DNA of 64,000 nt, taken from Eubacterium_F sp948848225 (GTDB lineage Bacteria; Bacillota; Clostridia; Lachnospirales; Lachnospiraceae). The stretch is from NCBI GenBank assembly GCA_948848225.1, contig CAQOJF010000014.1:3214-67213 (forward strand). The letters run 5' to 3'. Below the pieces are notes generated by a model. It worked only from the letters and a program-made list of their open reading frames with translations, was not told the DNA's origin and made no database searches. Shown one piece after another: positions 36,720 through 45,777 of the stretch. Both the position numbers and the translations under genes were made by a program. How positions within the stretch are numbered: the stretch's first letter is position 1; the number at the start of each line of letters is the position of its first letter.

Positions 36720-38108
36720 CTAGAATGTAAATTTATCCTCAAAATACGTTTTAAGATCAGCGATCTTAATCCTTTCCTGTTCCATCGTATCACGGTCGCG
36801 CACGGTCACCATTCCGTCCTCTTCCGAATCAAAATCATAGGTAATGCAGAAGGGGGTTCCGATCTCATCCTGACGGCGGTAGCGTTTGCCGATATTTCCA
36901 CGGTCATCATACTCACAGTTATAGTATTTACTCAGCTCTTCAAATACCTTCTCTGCTCCCTCACCCAGCTTCTTGGACAGGGGCAGCACACCGATCTTCA
37001 CTGGGGCCAGAGCTGGATGGAAGTGCATAACCGTACGCACATCACCACCTTCCAGCTCTTCCTCATCATAAGCACTGCAGAGAAAAGCAAGGGTGACACG
37101 GTCGGCGCCCAGGGACGGCTCAATGACATAGGGTATGTATTTGTCCTTGCGCTCGTCGTCAAAATAACTCATATCCTCGCCGGAGGTATTCTGATGCTGG
37201 GTCAGGTCATAATCGGTACGGTCTGCAATTCCCCAGAGCTCACCCCATCCAAAGGGGAATAAAAACTCGATATCACTGGTGGCTTTACTGTAGAAAGAAA
37301 GTTCCTCCTTGTCATGATCGCGAACCCGCATCTCTTCCTCTTTGATCCCCAGATCCTGCAGCCATTTGATACAAAATTCTTTCCAGTAGGAGAACCACTC
37401 CAGGTCAGTATCTGGTACACAGAAGAACTCCAGCTCCATCTGTTCAAACTCACGGGTACGGAAAGTAAAGTTCCCCGGTGTAATCTCATTTCGGAAGGAT
37501 TTTCCAATCTGACCGATGCCGAACGGCACTTTTTTTCTGGAAGTTCTCTGTACATTTTTGAAATTTACAAAGATTCCCTGTGCTGTCTCCGGGCGGAGAT
37601 ATACTGTATTTTTTGCATCCTCTGTCACACCCTGGAAGGTCTTAAACATCAGGTTAAACTGCCGGATCTCCGTAAAATTGTGTTTTCCGCAAGTAGGACA
37701 TGGCACTGCCTTATCCTGGATAAACTGTTCCATTTTTGAATTGTCCCAGCCATCCACAGAACCGTCCAGTTCCATACCATGTTCCTCTGCAAAATTTTCA
37801 ATCAGCTGATCCGCGCGAAATCTCTCATGGCATTCCTTACAATCCATCAGCGGATCGGAAAAACCGCCCAGATGACCGGAAGCCACCCATGTCTGCGGAT
37901 TCATAAGAATGGCGCAGTCCACACCAACATTATATTTATTCTCCTGGATAAACTTCTGCCACCATGCCTTTTTTACGTTGTTTTTCAGCTCTACTCCAAG
38001 ATTTCCATAATCCCATGTATTCGCCAATCCACCATAGATCTCCGAACCCGGATAGATGAAACCACGTCCTTTGGCAAGTGCCACAATTTTGTCCATTGTC
38101 TTTTCCAT
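36720..38108 (-). CDS. glyQS: Glycyl-tRNA synthetase (alpha2, class II)
   Basis: The 462-residue protein is the single-chain homodimeric GlyRS found in many Gram-positive bacteria, archaea and eukaryotes. Visible motifs include the start GRGFIYPGSEIYGGLANTWDYG, the class II motif 2 region (GKSFRNEITPGNFTFRTREFEQMELEFF) and motif 3 (EPSLGADRVTLAF). The anticodon-binding domain occupies the last 100 residues. The ATG at 38108 has an AAGGA site. The upstream region is too short for a T-box leader. Confidence 0.96.
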   Translation of the reverse strand: MEKTMDKIVALAKGRGFIYPGSEIYGGLANTWDYGNLGVELKNNVKKAWWQKFIQENKYNVGVDCAILMNPQTWVASGHLGGFSDPLMDCKECHERFRADQLIENFAEEHGMELDGSVDGWDNSKMEQFIQDKAVPCPTCGKHNFTEIRQFNLMFKTFQGVTEDAKNTVYLRPETAQGIFVNFKNVQRTSRKKVPFGIGQIGKSFRNEITPGNFTFRTREFEQMELEFFCVPDTDLEWFSYWKEFCIKWLQDLGIKEEEMRVRDHDKEELSFYSKATSDIEFLFPFGWGELWGIADRTDYDLTQHQNTSGEDMSYFDDERKDKYIPYVIEPSLGADRVTLAFLCSAYDEEELEGGDVRTVMHFHPALAPVKIGVLPLSKKLGEGAEKVFEELSKYYNCEYDDRGNIGKRYRRQDEIGTPFCITYDFDSEEDGMVTVRDRDTMEQERIKIADLKTYFEDKFTF

Positions 38109-38135
38109 AATCGTCGTCCTTTCCTACTTAGTTAA

Positions 38136-38151
38136 TAGTATACGTATGCTA
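38136..38151. repeat. Dyad just after the glyQS promoter
   Basis: A 16-base near-perfect palindrome (TAGTATAC with GTATGCTA, one mismatch) directly follows the -10 box. It could be an operator or an mRNA 5' hairpin. Confidence 0.35.
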
Positions 38152-38179
38152 TTTTACTATTGTTTGCCATATATTTCAA
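38151..38179 (-). promoter_or_regulatory. Promoter of glyQS
   Basis: TTGAAA and TAAAAT are separated by 17 bases on the minus strand, about 45 bases before the glyQS start. Confidence 0.7.
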
Positions 38180-38232
38180 CAATTTTTACGAAAATAAATG
38201 ATGCTGCCCTCTGATTGAGCCTGTTCAACCGC

Positions 38233-38970
38233 TCAATCCTCTATCCCTAAAATCTGCTTTGCACGAGCCACCCTCTCCGGCGACGGGGGATCGATCCCCT
38301 CCAAAGGATAAGGAATCCCTAAATTTTCCCACTTAAAGACCCCAAGGGTATGATAGGGAAGAACTTCCACTCTCTCCACGGTCTTTAGCTCCCGGATAAA
38401 TGCCGCCAGCGCCTGAAGATATTCGTCCTTATCATTTCGCTCCGGCACCAGCACATGACGAATCCACATGGGCTGGCCCAAATCCGACATCAGCCTGGCC
38501 ATTTCTTTAATATTTTCACCGGACTGTCCCGTCAGAATCCGATGCCCTTCCTCATTGATATGCTTGATATCCAGCATGACAAGATCCGTGACCTCCATCA
38601 GTTCTTTCCATTTTGAAAAAAATGCTTCTTCTCTCGTAAATGGATTTCCGCTGGTATCCAATGTGGTATGAATGTCCTTTTTCTTAGCTTCGGAAAACAG
38701 CTCCAGTAAAAAATCAATCTGCAGCAGAGGTTCTCCCCCACTGACGGTAATACCGCCCTCACTTCCCCAGTAAGAGCGGTACCTCAAAGCCGTCTGAATC
38801 AACTCAGAAGCCGTATATTCCCTGCCGGCACGAAGATCCCAGGTGTCCGGATTGTGACAGAACTGGCAGCGCATGTGGCAGCCGCTCAGAAATATAACAT
38901 ACCGGACGCCTGGTCCATCGGCAGAACCAAAGCTTTCCAGAGAATGGACCCTTCCAATTCTCTCACTCAA
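38233..38970 (-). CDS. pflA: Pyruvate formate-lyase activating enzyme
   Basis: This radical SAM enzyme installs the glycyl radical in PflB. The protein is about 245 residues with RVHSLESFGSADGPG, the cluster motif C-x3-C-x2-C in SGCHMRCQFCHNPDTWD, and the SAM motif GGEPLLQ. The ATG at 38988 lies inside pflB and has no ribosome site, while a TTG at 38970 follows AAAGGA by nine bases, so I prefer the TTG. It directly follows pflB, its substrate protein. Confidence 0.94.
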   Translation of the reverse strand: MSERIGRVHSLESFGSADGPGVRYVIFLSGCHMRCQFCHNPDTWDLRAGREYTASELIQTALRYRSYWGSEGGITVSGGEPLLQIDFLLELFSEAKKKDIHTTLDTSGNPFTREEAFFSKWKELMEVTDLVMLDIKHINEEGHRILTGQSGENIKEMARLMSDLGQPMWIRHVLVPERNDKDEYLQALAAFIRELKTVERVEVLPYHTLGVFKWENLGIPYPLEGIDPPSPERVARAKQILGIED

Positions 38971-38974
38971 TTTC

Positions 38975-41227
38975 TTACATCCTTTCATGGCAGGTTCTGG
39001 AAATCACATCCAGCTGCTGCTCTCTGGTCAGATCGATAAATTTCACGGCGTAACCGGATACACGGATCGTAAAATTCGCATACTCTTCTTTCTCCGGATG
39101 TTCCATGGCATCCATCAACTTTTCCTTGCCAAAAACATTGACATTCAGGTGGTGGGCTCCCTGATCAAAATATCCATCCAACACCTGAACGAGATTTTTC
39201 ACCCGCTCCTCCTCTGTGTTCCCCAGAGCTCCCGGATTGATGGTCTGGGTGTTGGAAATACCATCCAGCGCCTCCTCATAAGGAAGTTTCGCCACAGAGT
39301 TCAGGGATGCCAGCAGACCATTCTGCTCTGCACCATAGGATGGGTTGGCTCCCGGCGCCAGCGGCTCTCCCGCCTTTCTTCCATCCGGAAGGGAACCAGT
39401 AGCCTTGCCATATACCACATTGGAGGTAATGGTGAGGATCGAAGTCGTGGGCTCCGAATCCCGGTAGGTGTGGCAGTTGCGGATCTTACCCATAAAGGTA
39501 CGCAGAAGCCATACTGCCACCTCGTCTGCCCTGGCATCATTATTTCCGTATTTTGGAAAATCTCCCTCCGTCTCATAATCTACAGCCAGCCCATCCTCAT
39601 CCCGGATCACCTTCACCCTGGCATATTTAATGGCACACAGGGAATCTACCACATGGGAGAAACCGGCGATACCGGTGGCAAAGGTACGCCGAACATCCGT
39701 GTCGATCAGAGCCATCTGAGACGCCTCATAATAGTATTTATCGTGCATGTAATGGATCATATTCAGAGTTTCCACATAGGTCTGTGCCAGCCAGGTCATC
39801 ATCTCCTCATATTTTTCCATCACTTCTTCGTAATCCAGATATTCCGAGGTGATGGGACGGTATTTTGGCCCCACCTGAGTCTTATTCTTCTCGTCAACGC
39901 CGCCGTTGATGGCATACAGAAGACATTTGGCAAGATTGGCTCTCGCCCCAAAAAACTGAATCTCTTTTCCCGTCTCCGTCGCTGATACACAGCAGCACAC
40001 CGCGTAATCATCGCCCCATACCGGACGCATCACATCATCGTTTTCATACTGTACCGAGCTTGTCTTGATGGAAATATAAGACGCATATTTCTTAAAGGTC
40101 TCCGGCAGATGGGAGGAATAGAGCACCGTCAGGTTCGGTTCCGGAGACGGCCCCATATTTTCCAGGGTATGGAGGAACCGGAAACAGGTCTTTGTCACCT
40201 GGGAGCGCCCATCCATACCGATACCACCCACATCCAGGGTTGCCCATACCGGATCCCCGGAAAACAGCTGGTTATAGGATTCAATGCGGGCGAATTTTAC
40301 CATCCGGAACTTCATTGTCATATGATCCACCAGCTCCTGTGCTTCCTTCTCCGTCAAAGTGCCATTTGCCAGATCTCTCTCAATATAAATATCCAGGAAA
40401 GTAGAGACACGTCCCACACTCATAGCTGCGCCGTTTTGTGTCTTGATGGCGGCCAGGTAGGCAAAATACAGCCACTGAAAGGCTTCTTTGGCATTTTTTG
40501 CCGGTTCCGAGATATCACAGCCATAGATCTCTGCCATCGCTTTCATTCCCTTTAGGGATTTGATCTGTTCCGCCAGTTCTTCCCGGATACGGTAATCCTT
40601 GCTCCGCATGCTGCGTCGCTCACTGCCGGCAAAATCTTTTTCCTTTTCCTCGATCAGCGCATCGATGCCATACAGCGCCACACGCCGATAATCTCCCACG
40701 ATACGCCCTCTTCCGTAAGTATCCGGAAGTCCGGTCAGGATCTTGCTGTGGCGCATCCGCTTCATCTCCGGGGTGTAGACCTCAAATACCGCGTCGCTGT
40801 GTGTTTTGTGATAAGCAGTAAAGATCTCATGGAGTTTTTCATTCGGCTGGTAACCATACATCGTGCAGGACTGCTCCGCCATACGAATCCCGCCATAGGG
40901 CATAAAAGCCCGTTTGAGTGGTTTGTCTGTCTGCAAACCCACGATCTGCTCCATATCTTTCAGCTCCTCGCTGATGTATCCAGGACCATGAGAAGTCAGT
41001 GAGGATACCACTTCTGTGTCCATATCCAGCACTCCCCCCTTCTGGCGTTCCTCTTTCTGAAGTTCCTGCAGTCTGCCCCACAATTGATCTGTGGCCTCTG
41101 TCGGCCCCTCTAAAAACGATTCATCGCCGTTATAAGGTTTGTAGTTATTCTGAATGAAGTCACGCACATCGATGCCTTCCTTCCAAAGTCTTCCTGAAAA
41201 TCCTTCCCACTGCTTAAAGTCTCTCAT
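38975..41227 (-). CDS. pflB: Formate C-acetyltransferase (pyruvate formate-lyase)
   Basis: PflB cleaves pyruvate with CoA to acetyl-CoA and formate in anaerobic metabolism. From the ATG at 41227 (GGAGG five bases upstream) the protein is 750 residues. The active-site cysteines lie in AVCCCVSATETG (Cys411-413) and the radical-bearing Gly725 is in RVSGYAVKFIDL, close to the C-terminus as expected. It lies 15 bases after fabZ with no terminator between, so the two may be co-transcribed. The activating enzyme follows. Confidence 0.97.
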   Translation of the reverse strand: MRDFKQWEGFSGRLWKEGIDVRDFIQNNYKPYNGDESFLEGPTEATDQLWGRLQELQKEERQKGGVLDMDTEVVSSLTSHGPGYISEELKDMEQIVGLQTDKPLKRAFMPYGGIRMAEQSCTMYGYQPNEKLHEIFTAYHKTHSDAVFEVYTPEMKRMRHSKILTGLPDTYGRGRIVGDYRRVALYGIDALIEEKEKDFAGSERRSMRSKDYRIREELAEQIKSLKGMKAMAEIYGCDISEPAKNAKEAFQWLYFAYLAAIKTQNGAAMSVGRVSTFLDIYIERDLANGTLTEKEAQELVDHMTMKFRMVKFARIESYNQLFSGDPVWATLDVGGIGMDGRSQVTKTCFRFLHTLENMGPSPEPNLTVLYSSHLPETFKKYASYISIKTSSVQYENDDVMRPVWGDDYAVCCCVSATETGKEIQFFGARANLAKCLLYAINGGVDEKNKTQVGPKYRPITSEYLDYEEVMEKYEEMMTWLAQTYVETLNMIHYMHDKYYYEASQMALIDTDVRRTFATGIAGFSHVVDSLCAIKYARVKVIRDEDGLAVDYETEGDFPKYGNNDARADEVAVWLLRTFMGKIRNCHTYRDSEPTTSILTITSNVVYGKATGSLPDGRKAGEPLAPGANPSYGAEQNGLLASLNSVAKLPYEEALDGISNTQTINPGALGNTEEERVKNLVQVLDGYFDQGAHHLNVNVFGKEKLMDAMEHPEKEEYANFTIRVSGYAVKFIDLTREQQLDVISRTCHERM

Positions 41228-41242
41228 TTTTTCCTCCATTCG

Positions 41243-41668
41243 TTAACCAATCATAAATTTTATCTCGGCCTCACATGCTGTCTTTCCATCCACCGTAGCC
41301 ACAGCCCTACCGACTCCCATCGGACCTTTGCATTTGATGATCTCAGTCTCCAGCCGCAGTCTGTCCCCCGGTACGACCTGCCTTCTGAATTTCGCCTTGT
41401 CAATTCCGCCGAAAAATGCCAGCTTTCCTTTGTTCTCCTCCAGGCTCAGGACGGCAACTGCCCCCACCTGCGCCAGCGCTTCGACGATCAGGACTCCCGG
41501 CATCACTGGTTTCTGTGGAAAATGTCCCTGAAAAAACGGCTCGTTTACAGTCACGTTTTTATAACCTACTGCCTTTACTCCCGGCTCCATCTCCTCAATA
41601 CAATCCACCAGTAAAAAAGGATAACGGTGTGGAATAATTTCTTTGATACCATTTACATCTAATAACAT
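41243..41668 (-). CDS. fabZ: 3-hydroxyacyl-ACP dehydratase
   Basis: FabZ dehydrates 3-hydroxyacyl-ACP in type II fatty-acid synthesis. The 141-residue hot-dog protein has the catalytic His in IPHRYPFLLVD and the catalytic Glu in MPGVLIVEALAQVG. The ATG at 41668 follows GGAGG by five bases. A promoter directly upstream and a terminator after fabF separate it from the main fab unit. It is joined instead to pflB-pflA. Confidence 0.96.
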   Translation of the reverse strand: MLLDVNGIKEIIPHRYPFLLVDCIEEMEPGVKAVGYKNVTVNEPFFQGHFPQKPVMPGVLIVEALAQVGAVAVLSLEENKGKLAFFGGIDKAKFRRQVVPGDRLRLETEIIKCKGPMGVGRAVATVDGKTACEAEIKFMIG

Positions 41669-41683
41669 GTCTGCCTCCTTCAA

Positions 41684-41712
41684 TATATATCATAATTTTT
41701 TATCAAATACAA
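41684..41712 (-). promoter_or_regulatory. Promoter of fabZ-pflB-pflA
   Basis: TTGTAT and TATATA are separated by 17 bases on the minus strand in an AT-rich stretch. The distance to the fabZ ATG is short. Confidence 0.6.
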
Positions 41713-41741
41713 GTAATATATGACTGTCACAAAATGGCAAA

Positions 41742-41759
41742 AGGCACAAAAACGTGCCT
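41742..41759 (-). terminator. Terminator after fabF
   Basis: AGGCAC pairs with GTGCCT around a six-base loop, followed by TTTGCC on the minus strand. The T tract is short. Confidence 0.6.
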
Positions 41760-41816
41760 CTCCCCTTTTCTTTCACTCGATGAAGCCACCGGGTAAAAAA
41801 TTATTTTTATGTAAAT

Positions 41817-43055
41817 TTACTCCTCATAATCTTTGAAAATAAGCGTCGCATTGTGGCCGCCAAAACCGAGAGAATTGGACATCGCAATCTTTACCTCTGT
41901 CTCGATTCCTTCTCCCTTCACACAATCCAGATCACATTCCGGATCCTGATTGATCAACCCTGCATTGACATGCACATAATTTTCCATAATCGATTTCACA
42001 CAGGCAATCGTCTCTACACCACCTGCTGCGCCCAAAAGATGGCCTACCATAGATTTGGTGGAGCTGACTTTACACTGATAAGCAGCTTCTCCCATAGCCA
42101 GTTTGATGGCTCTTGTCTCAAAAAGATCGTTCATGTGAGTACTGGTTCCATGAGCATTGATATAGTCCACATCTTCCGGTTTGATTCCTGCATCTTTGAT
42201 GGCAAATTCCATCGCCTTCGCCGCACCGCTTCCATCTTCCGCCGGCGAAGTAATATGATAGGCGTCATTGGTAGCACCGTATCCTACCACCTCTGCATAA
42301 ATCTTGGCGCCACGCTTTTTGGCATGTTCTAACTCCTCCAGAACAACGATTCCAGCACCTTCTCCCATTACAAAGCCACTGCGGTCCACATCAAAAGGAA
42401 TCGAAGCCTTCGCTGGATCCGTCGAAAATGACAACGCTGTCATACTGGTAAAGCCAGCTACTCCCAGTTCGGTGATCGCCGCCTCAGATCCTCCGGCAAC
42501 CATCACATCCGCCTCACCGTACTGGATCGAGCGGAAACCTTCCCCAATACAATGAGTACCTGTGGCACAGGCTGTCACAATATTGATATTCTTTCCCTTT
42601 AAACCAAACTGGATCGCAACATTTCCCGCGGCAATATTAGAGATCAGCATCGGAATCATCAGTGGCGATACCCTGTTTGGTCCCTTATCTAACAGCTTCT
42701 TATACTCCCTTTGGGTACACTGGAGACTTCCGATACCACAGCCCACACTGGTTCCAACCAAAAAAGGATCTTCTTTTTCCATATCCAGCCCACTGTCTTC
42801 CAAGGCCTGTTTTGCCGCTGCTACTGCAAACTGGGCAAAGCGCTCCATACGTCTTGCGGACTTAGGGTCCATGTATTCCTTAGGATCAAAATCCTTTACC
42901 TCAGCTGCCAGCTTTGCCTTGTAATTGGCAGTGTCAATCTGAGTCATCGGACCGATACCTACCACGCCCTTCTTTACATTCCCCCAGAATTCATCAACTG
43001 TATTTCCAATCGGTGTGATCGCTCCCATTCCAGTTATGACTACTCGTCTGCTCAT
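41817..43055 (-). CDS. fabF: 3-oxoacyl-ACP synthase II
   Basis: FabF elongates acyl-ACP with malonyl-ACP. The 412-residue thiolase-fold protein has the active-site Cys in TACATGTHCIGEGF and the two catalytic histidines in NAHGTSTHMND and VGHLLGAAGG. The start MSRRVVITGMGAITPIG is typical. It is the last gene of the acpP-fabD-fabG-fabF unit, 38 bases after fabG, and is followed by a weak terminator. Confidence 0.97.
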   Translation of the reverse strand: MSRRVVITGMGAITPIGNTVDEFWGNVKKGVVGIGPMTQIDTANYKAKLAAEVKDFDPKEYMDPKSARRMERFAQFAVAAAKQALEDSGLDMEKEDPFLVGTSVGCGIGSLQCTQREYKKLLDKGPNRVSPLMIPMLISNIAAGNVAIQFGLKGKNINIVTACATGTHCIGEGFRSIQYGEADVMVAGGSEAAITELGVAGFTSMTALSFSTDPAKASIPFDVDRSGFVMGEGAGIVVLEELEHAKKRGAKIYAEVVGYGATNDAYHITSPAEDGSGAAKAMEFAIKDAGIKPEDVDYINAHGTSTHMNDLFETRAIKLAMGEAAYQCKVSSTKSMVGHLLGAAGGVETIACVKSIMENYVHVNAGLINQDPECDLDCVKGEGIETEVKIAMSNSLGFGGHNATLIFKDYEE

Positions 43056-43093
43056 TGAATTTAATCCTCCTAAATTATAATGCTTCCATCTTT

Positions 43094-43837
43094 TTACATC
43101 GCAATACCGCCATCTACACAGAGTACCTGGCCGGTTATGTATTTTGCCTTATCCGAAGCAAGAAATACCACTGCCTCCGCAACATCTTCTACCTGTCCAA
43201 ACTTTCCAAGAGGAATGGTGGCTACCGCCGCCTCCTTCACCGAATCGGACAACACCTCTGTCATTTCCGTATCCACAAATCCCGGTGCAACTGCATTTAC
43301 CGTGATATTCCTGGATGCCAGTTCCTTCGCCGCCGCCTTAGTCAGACCGATCACTCCAGCTTTCGACGCCGAATAATTTGCCTGTCCCATATTTCCTGTC
43401 ACGCCGGAGACAGAAGCAATATTTATGATCCGCCCGCTTCTCTGCTTCATCATCGGGCGGGTCACAAATTTAACACCATGGAACGTTCCCGCCAGATTGG
43501 TCTGGATCACACTCTGGAACTCCTGCTCTGACATTTTCATAATGAGATTATCCTTTGTAATTCCTGCATTGTTTACAAGAATATCAATTCTGCCATACTC
43601 TTTGACGATACCAGCATAGAACTCCTTTGCCGCCTCAAAATCACTGACGTTACACTGCATCGACACCGCTTTTCCTCCGGCTGCCGTGATGGTATCCACC
43701 ACCTCTGCGGCGCGGTCTGCCGAACCGTTGTAATTAACGACCACCATGGCACCTTCTCTGGCCAGAGCCAGGGCGATACCTCTTCCGATACCTCTTCCCG
43801 CCCCGGTCACTACTGCAATCTTATCTTCTAATAACAT
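43094..43837 (-). CDS. fabG: 3-oxoacyl-ACP reductase
   Basis: FabG is the NADPH-dependent short-chain reductase of fatty-acid synthesis. From the ATG at 43837 (GGAAGGAGAAAT) the protein is 247 residues. It has the cofactor motif VTGAGRGIGRG, NNAG, the catalytic Ser and the Tyr-x3-Lys in YSASKAG. The longer upstream frame to 43924 crosses a GC-rich hairpin and is not supported. Confidence 0.97.
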   Translation of the reverse strand: MLLEDKIAVVTGAGRGIGRGIALALAREGAMVVVNYNGSADRAAEVVDTITAAGGKAVSMQCNVSDFEAAKEFYAGIVKEYGRIDILVNNAGITKDNLIMKMSEQEFQSVIQTNLAGTFHGVKFVTRPMMKQRSGRIINIASVSGVTGNMGQANYSASKAGVIGLTKAAAKELASRNITVNAVAPGFVDTEMTEVLSDSVKEAAVATIPLGKFGQVEDVAEAVVFLASDKAKYITGQVLCVDGGIAM

Positions 43838-43962
43838 ATTTCTCCTTCCATTCGCGCACGCCTTTTGCGCCTTACCAAGTTTGGGCGTACGCGCACAAAC
43901 TTGCAGAGTGAAAAAATTTTTCACTCTTCCTCCATTTCTTCGCTGCTGCCTTTTCCATCGTT

Positions 43963-44895
43963 TTATGCCAGGGTCTCAAGCAGTGCATCCATCTCTGCAA
44001 TCGTCCCCACACTATATGTAGTCAGCTCTTTTCCAATGGCTTTCCCGATCTTCTTATTAAAGCCCGCAAGGGTACGTCCCGGTCCGATTTCAATAAATGT
44101 ATCCACACCGTCTGCTGACATGGTTTCTACTGACTGCTGCCAGCGCACGGACGAGGACACCTGTCTTACCAGCAGAGGCTGAATATCCGCCTGCTCTGTC
44201 ACATATCCCGCTGTCACATTTGCCACATATGGGATCTTCGGTGTGCCGATCTCGATCTCATTTAGAACAGCCTCCAGCTTTGTACCTGCCCCTTTCAGAA
44301 GATCCGAATGAAAGGGTCCACTGACATTCAGCATAACCGTTCTCTTGGCACCGGCTTCCTTACACTTCGCAGCACCGGCTTCCACCGCCTCTTTCTTTCC
44401 AGAGATAACGATCTGACCCGGACAATTATAATTTGCCACCTGGACCTGGTCAATGCCCTCGATCGCCTTCTCGATCTGCGGCGCATCCAATCCCATTACT
44501 GCAGCCATGCCGCCCACACCGGCAGGAACTTCTTCCTGCATATAAATACCGCGTTTGCGGACAGCTTTCGCCGCGTCGATATAATTCATGGAATCCGCTG
44601 CCACAAGAGCACAGTATTCACCGAGACTGAGCCCCGCTGCCACATCCGGCTTGAGACCTTTGTCTCTCAGAACTTCCATGATCGCCACACTGGTAGTCAA
44701 TAGTGCCACCTGGGTGAACTCTGTTATATTAATATCTTCATTTTCCTCAAAACAGAGGGCTTTCAGATCCAGTCCTACCGCTTCCCCTGCCTGATCAAAT
44801 ATTTTTCTTGCAATCGGAGAATACTCATAAAATTCCTTTCCCATTCCTACCTTTTGTGCACCCTGTCCGGGAAATACGAATGCAATCTTACCCAT
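43963..44895 (-). CDS. fabD: Malonyl-CoA-ACP transacylase
   Basis: FabD loads malonyl onto ACP. From the ATG at 44895 (TGGAGG site) the protein is 310 residues, opening MGKIAFVFPGQGAQKVGMG, with the active-site Ser in AGLSLGEYCALVAA and a His in NVSGPFHSDLL. It lies between acpP and fabG. The enoyl reductase gene fabK, often found before fabD in Clostridia, is absent here. Confidence 0.97.
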   Translation of the reverse strand: MGKIAFVFPGQGAQKVGMGKEFYEYSPIARKIFDQAGEAVGLDLKALCFEENEDINITEFTQVALLTTSVAIMEVLRDKGLKPDVAAGLSLGEYCALVAADSMNYIDAAKAVRKRGIYMQEEVPAGVGGMAAVMGLDAPQIEKAIEGIDQVQVANYNCPGQIVISGKKEAVEAGAAKCKEAGAKRTVMLNVSGPFHSDLLKGAGTKLEAVLNEIEIGTPKIPYVANVTAGYVTEQADIQPLLVRQVSSSVRWQQSVETMSADGVDTFIEIGPGRTLAGFNKKIGKAIGKELTTYSVGTIAEMDALLETLA

Positions 44896-44938
44896 AACTT
44901 TTTTCCTCCATAAACCATTTTTAAAATCCCCATATTTT

Positions 44939-44984
44939 GAAATGGTGGCTGCCGATAAGCATTTATCAGCAACCACACCATTTC
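44939..44984. repeat. Hairpin in the acpP-fabD spacer
   Basis: GAAATGGTG pairs with CACCATTTC, with an inner GATAA/TTATC stem. There is no T tract. It could separate the abundant acpP message from the rest of the operon by processing. The rest of this 180-base spacer holds a short ACCCGT/ACGGGT dyad and no gene. Confidence 0.6.
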
Positions 44985-45075
44985 TCACATTTTGGAAATC
45001 ACATTAAGATGCAAGCAGTCCGCCACACCCGTCCCAACTCGCTCAAACGGGTAGGCTAAACAAAAGATGCAGCGA

Positions 45076-45306
45076 TTATTCTACACCCTTCTCCTTTAAG
45101 AAATTAATTACATCACCTACAGTATTGATGCTTTCCAGATCATCTGTAGGGATCTCAACATCATACTCTTCCTCAAGAGCCATGATCAATTCATAAAGAT
45201 CCAGAGAATCTGCTCCCAAATCATCTTTGAAAGAAGAAGCCTCTGTGATGCTGTCTGCATCCACGCTCAACTGGTCTGCGATAAGTTCCTGCATTTTTTC
45301 TAACAT
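45076..45306 (-). CDS. acpP: Acyl carrier protein
   Basis: The 76-residue acidic helical protein carries the growing acyl chain. The phosphopantetheine attachment Ser34 is in LGADSLDLYELIMALEEEYDVEI. An AGGAGAAA site precedes the ATG. It heads the fab unit and is read from a strong promoter about 120 bases upstream. Confidence 0.98.
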   Translation of the reverse strand: MLEKMQELIADQLSVDADSITEASSFKDDLGADSLDLYELIMALEEEYDVEIPTDDLESINTVGDVINFLKEKGVE

Positions 45307-45401
45307 GATTATTTCTCCTTTTTCCTAGCCTGCCAGATCCATGAACCAACTCCCTCGGCATTATGTAGGTCTCGACAGACTAAATAATATTTTCAATTTT
45401 C

Positions 45402-45415
45402 CTCAACAATTTGAG
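45402..45415. promoter_or_regulatory. Dyad just downstream of the acpP promoter
   Basis: CTCAA and TTGAG are separated by four bases, nine bases downstream of the -10 box, where a fatty-acid regulator such as FapR or FabT would be expected to bind. It does not clearly match either consensus. Confidence 0.4.
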
Positions 45416-45424
45416 TTATTCAGT

Positions 45425-45453
45425 ATTTTACAGTATCTTATGTTGTTTGTCAA
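45425..45453 (-). promoter_or_regulatory. Promoter of the acpP-fab unit
   Basis: A perfect TTGACA and TAAAAT are separated by 17 bases on the minus strand. Confidence 0.85.
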
Positions 45454-45599
45454 CCCCGCTACAACCGGATTTTTCCATGAAAAAAGGGCATTGCCAGGAC
45501 CTGTCTTCATTTTTTCATGATACAGAAAATATTCTACCGATATCCAAATATTTTGACTTCGCAACCAGCTTTTTCTTATTTCCACATAGTACAATCATG

Positions 45600-45637
45600 A
45601 CCACCGGCTTAGCCAGGCATAGCCGGTGGTTTATTTT
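45600..45637 (+). terminator. Strong hairpin with T-rich tract, rightward
   Basis: ACCACCGGCT pairs with AGCCGGTGGT around an 11-base loop, followed by TTATTTT on the plus strand. No plus-strand gene is seen before it; it may protect the region from antisense transcription. Confidence 0.55.
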
Positions 45638-45650
45638 CCTTTCATCCAAC

Positions 45651-45682
45651 AAAAAACACCGCAGAACCATTGATTCTGCGGT
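45651..45682 (-). terminator. Terminator after tRNA-Thr
   Basis: ACCGCAGAA pairs with TTCTGCGGT around a seven-base loop, followed by G and six T on the minus strand. Confidence 0.88.
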
Positions 45683-45704
45683 GTTTAAGAGTGTAACCAC
45701 CATA

Positions 45705-45777
45705 AGCTTCGAAAGGGACTTGAACCCTCGACCCCTTCATTACGAGTGAAGTGCTCTACCGACTGAGCTATCGAAGC
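45705..45777 (-). tRNA. tRNA-Thr (CGT)
   Basis: The minus strand folds as a complete 73-base cloverleaf: acceptor stem GCTTCGA with TCGAAGC, D arm with AGCTCAGTCGGTAGAGC, anticodon stem CTTCA/TGAAG with loop CTCGTAA giving anticodon CGT, and T arm with GGTTCAAGTCC. The CCA end is not encoded. No attachment-site duplication is visible nearby. Confidence 0.96.

Noticed and set aside
38109..38180. A T-box leader for glyQS
   Set aside because: Only about 70 bases separate promoter and start, too short for a T box, and no T-box motif is seen.
38214..38240. The GATTGAGC/GCTCAATC hairpin after pflA as a terminator
   Set aside because: It overlaps the stop codon and is not followed by a T tract, so termination is doubtful.
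38873..39985. A 370-codon open frame on the plus strand
   Set aside because: It lies antisense to pflB and pflA, whose motifs are intact; it has no ribosome site and its product resembles no protein.
45403..45594. A 63-codon minus-strand frame before acpP
   Set aside because: It covers the acpP promoter and dyad, has no ribosome site, and its composition is not protein-like.
45705..45777. tRNA-Thr as an integration site
   Set aside because: No second copy of its 3' end and no integrase gene is visible in the window.
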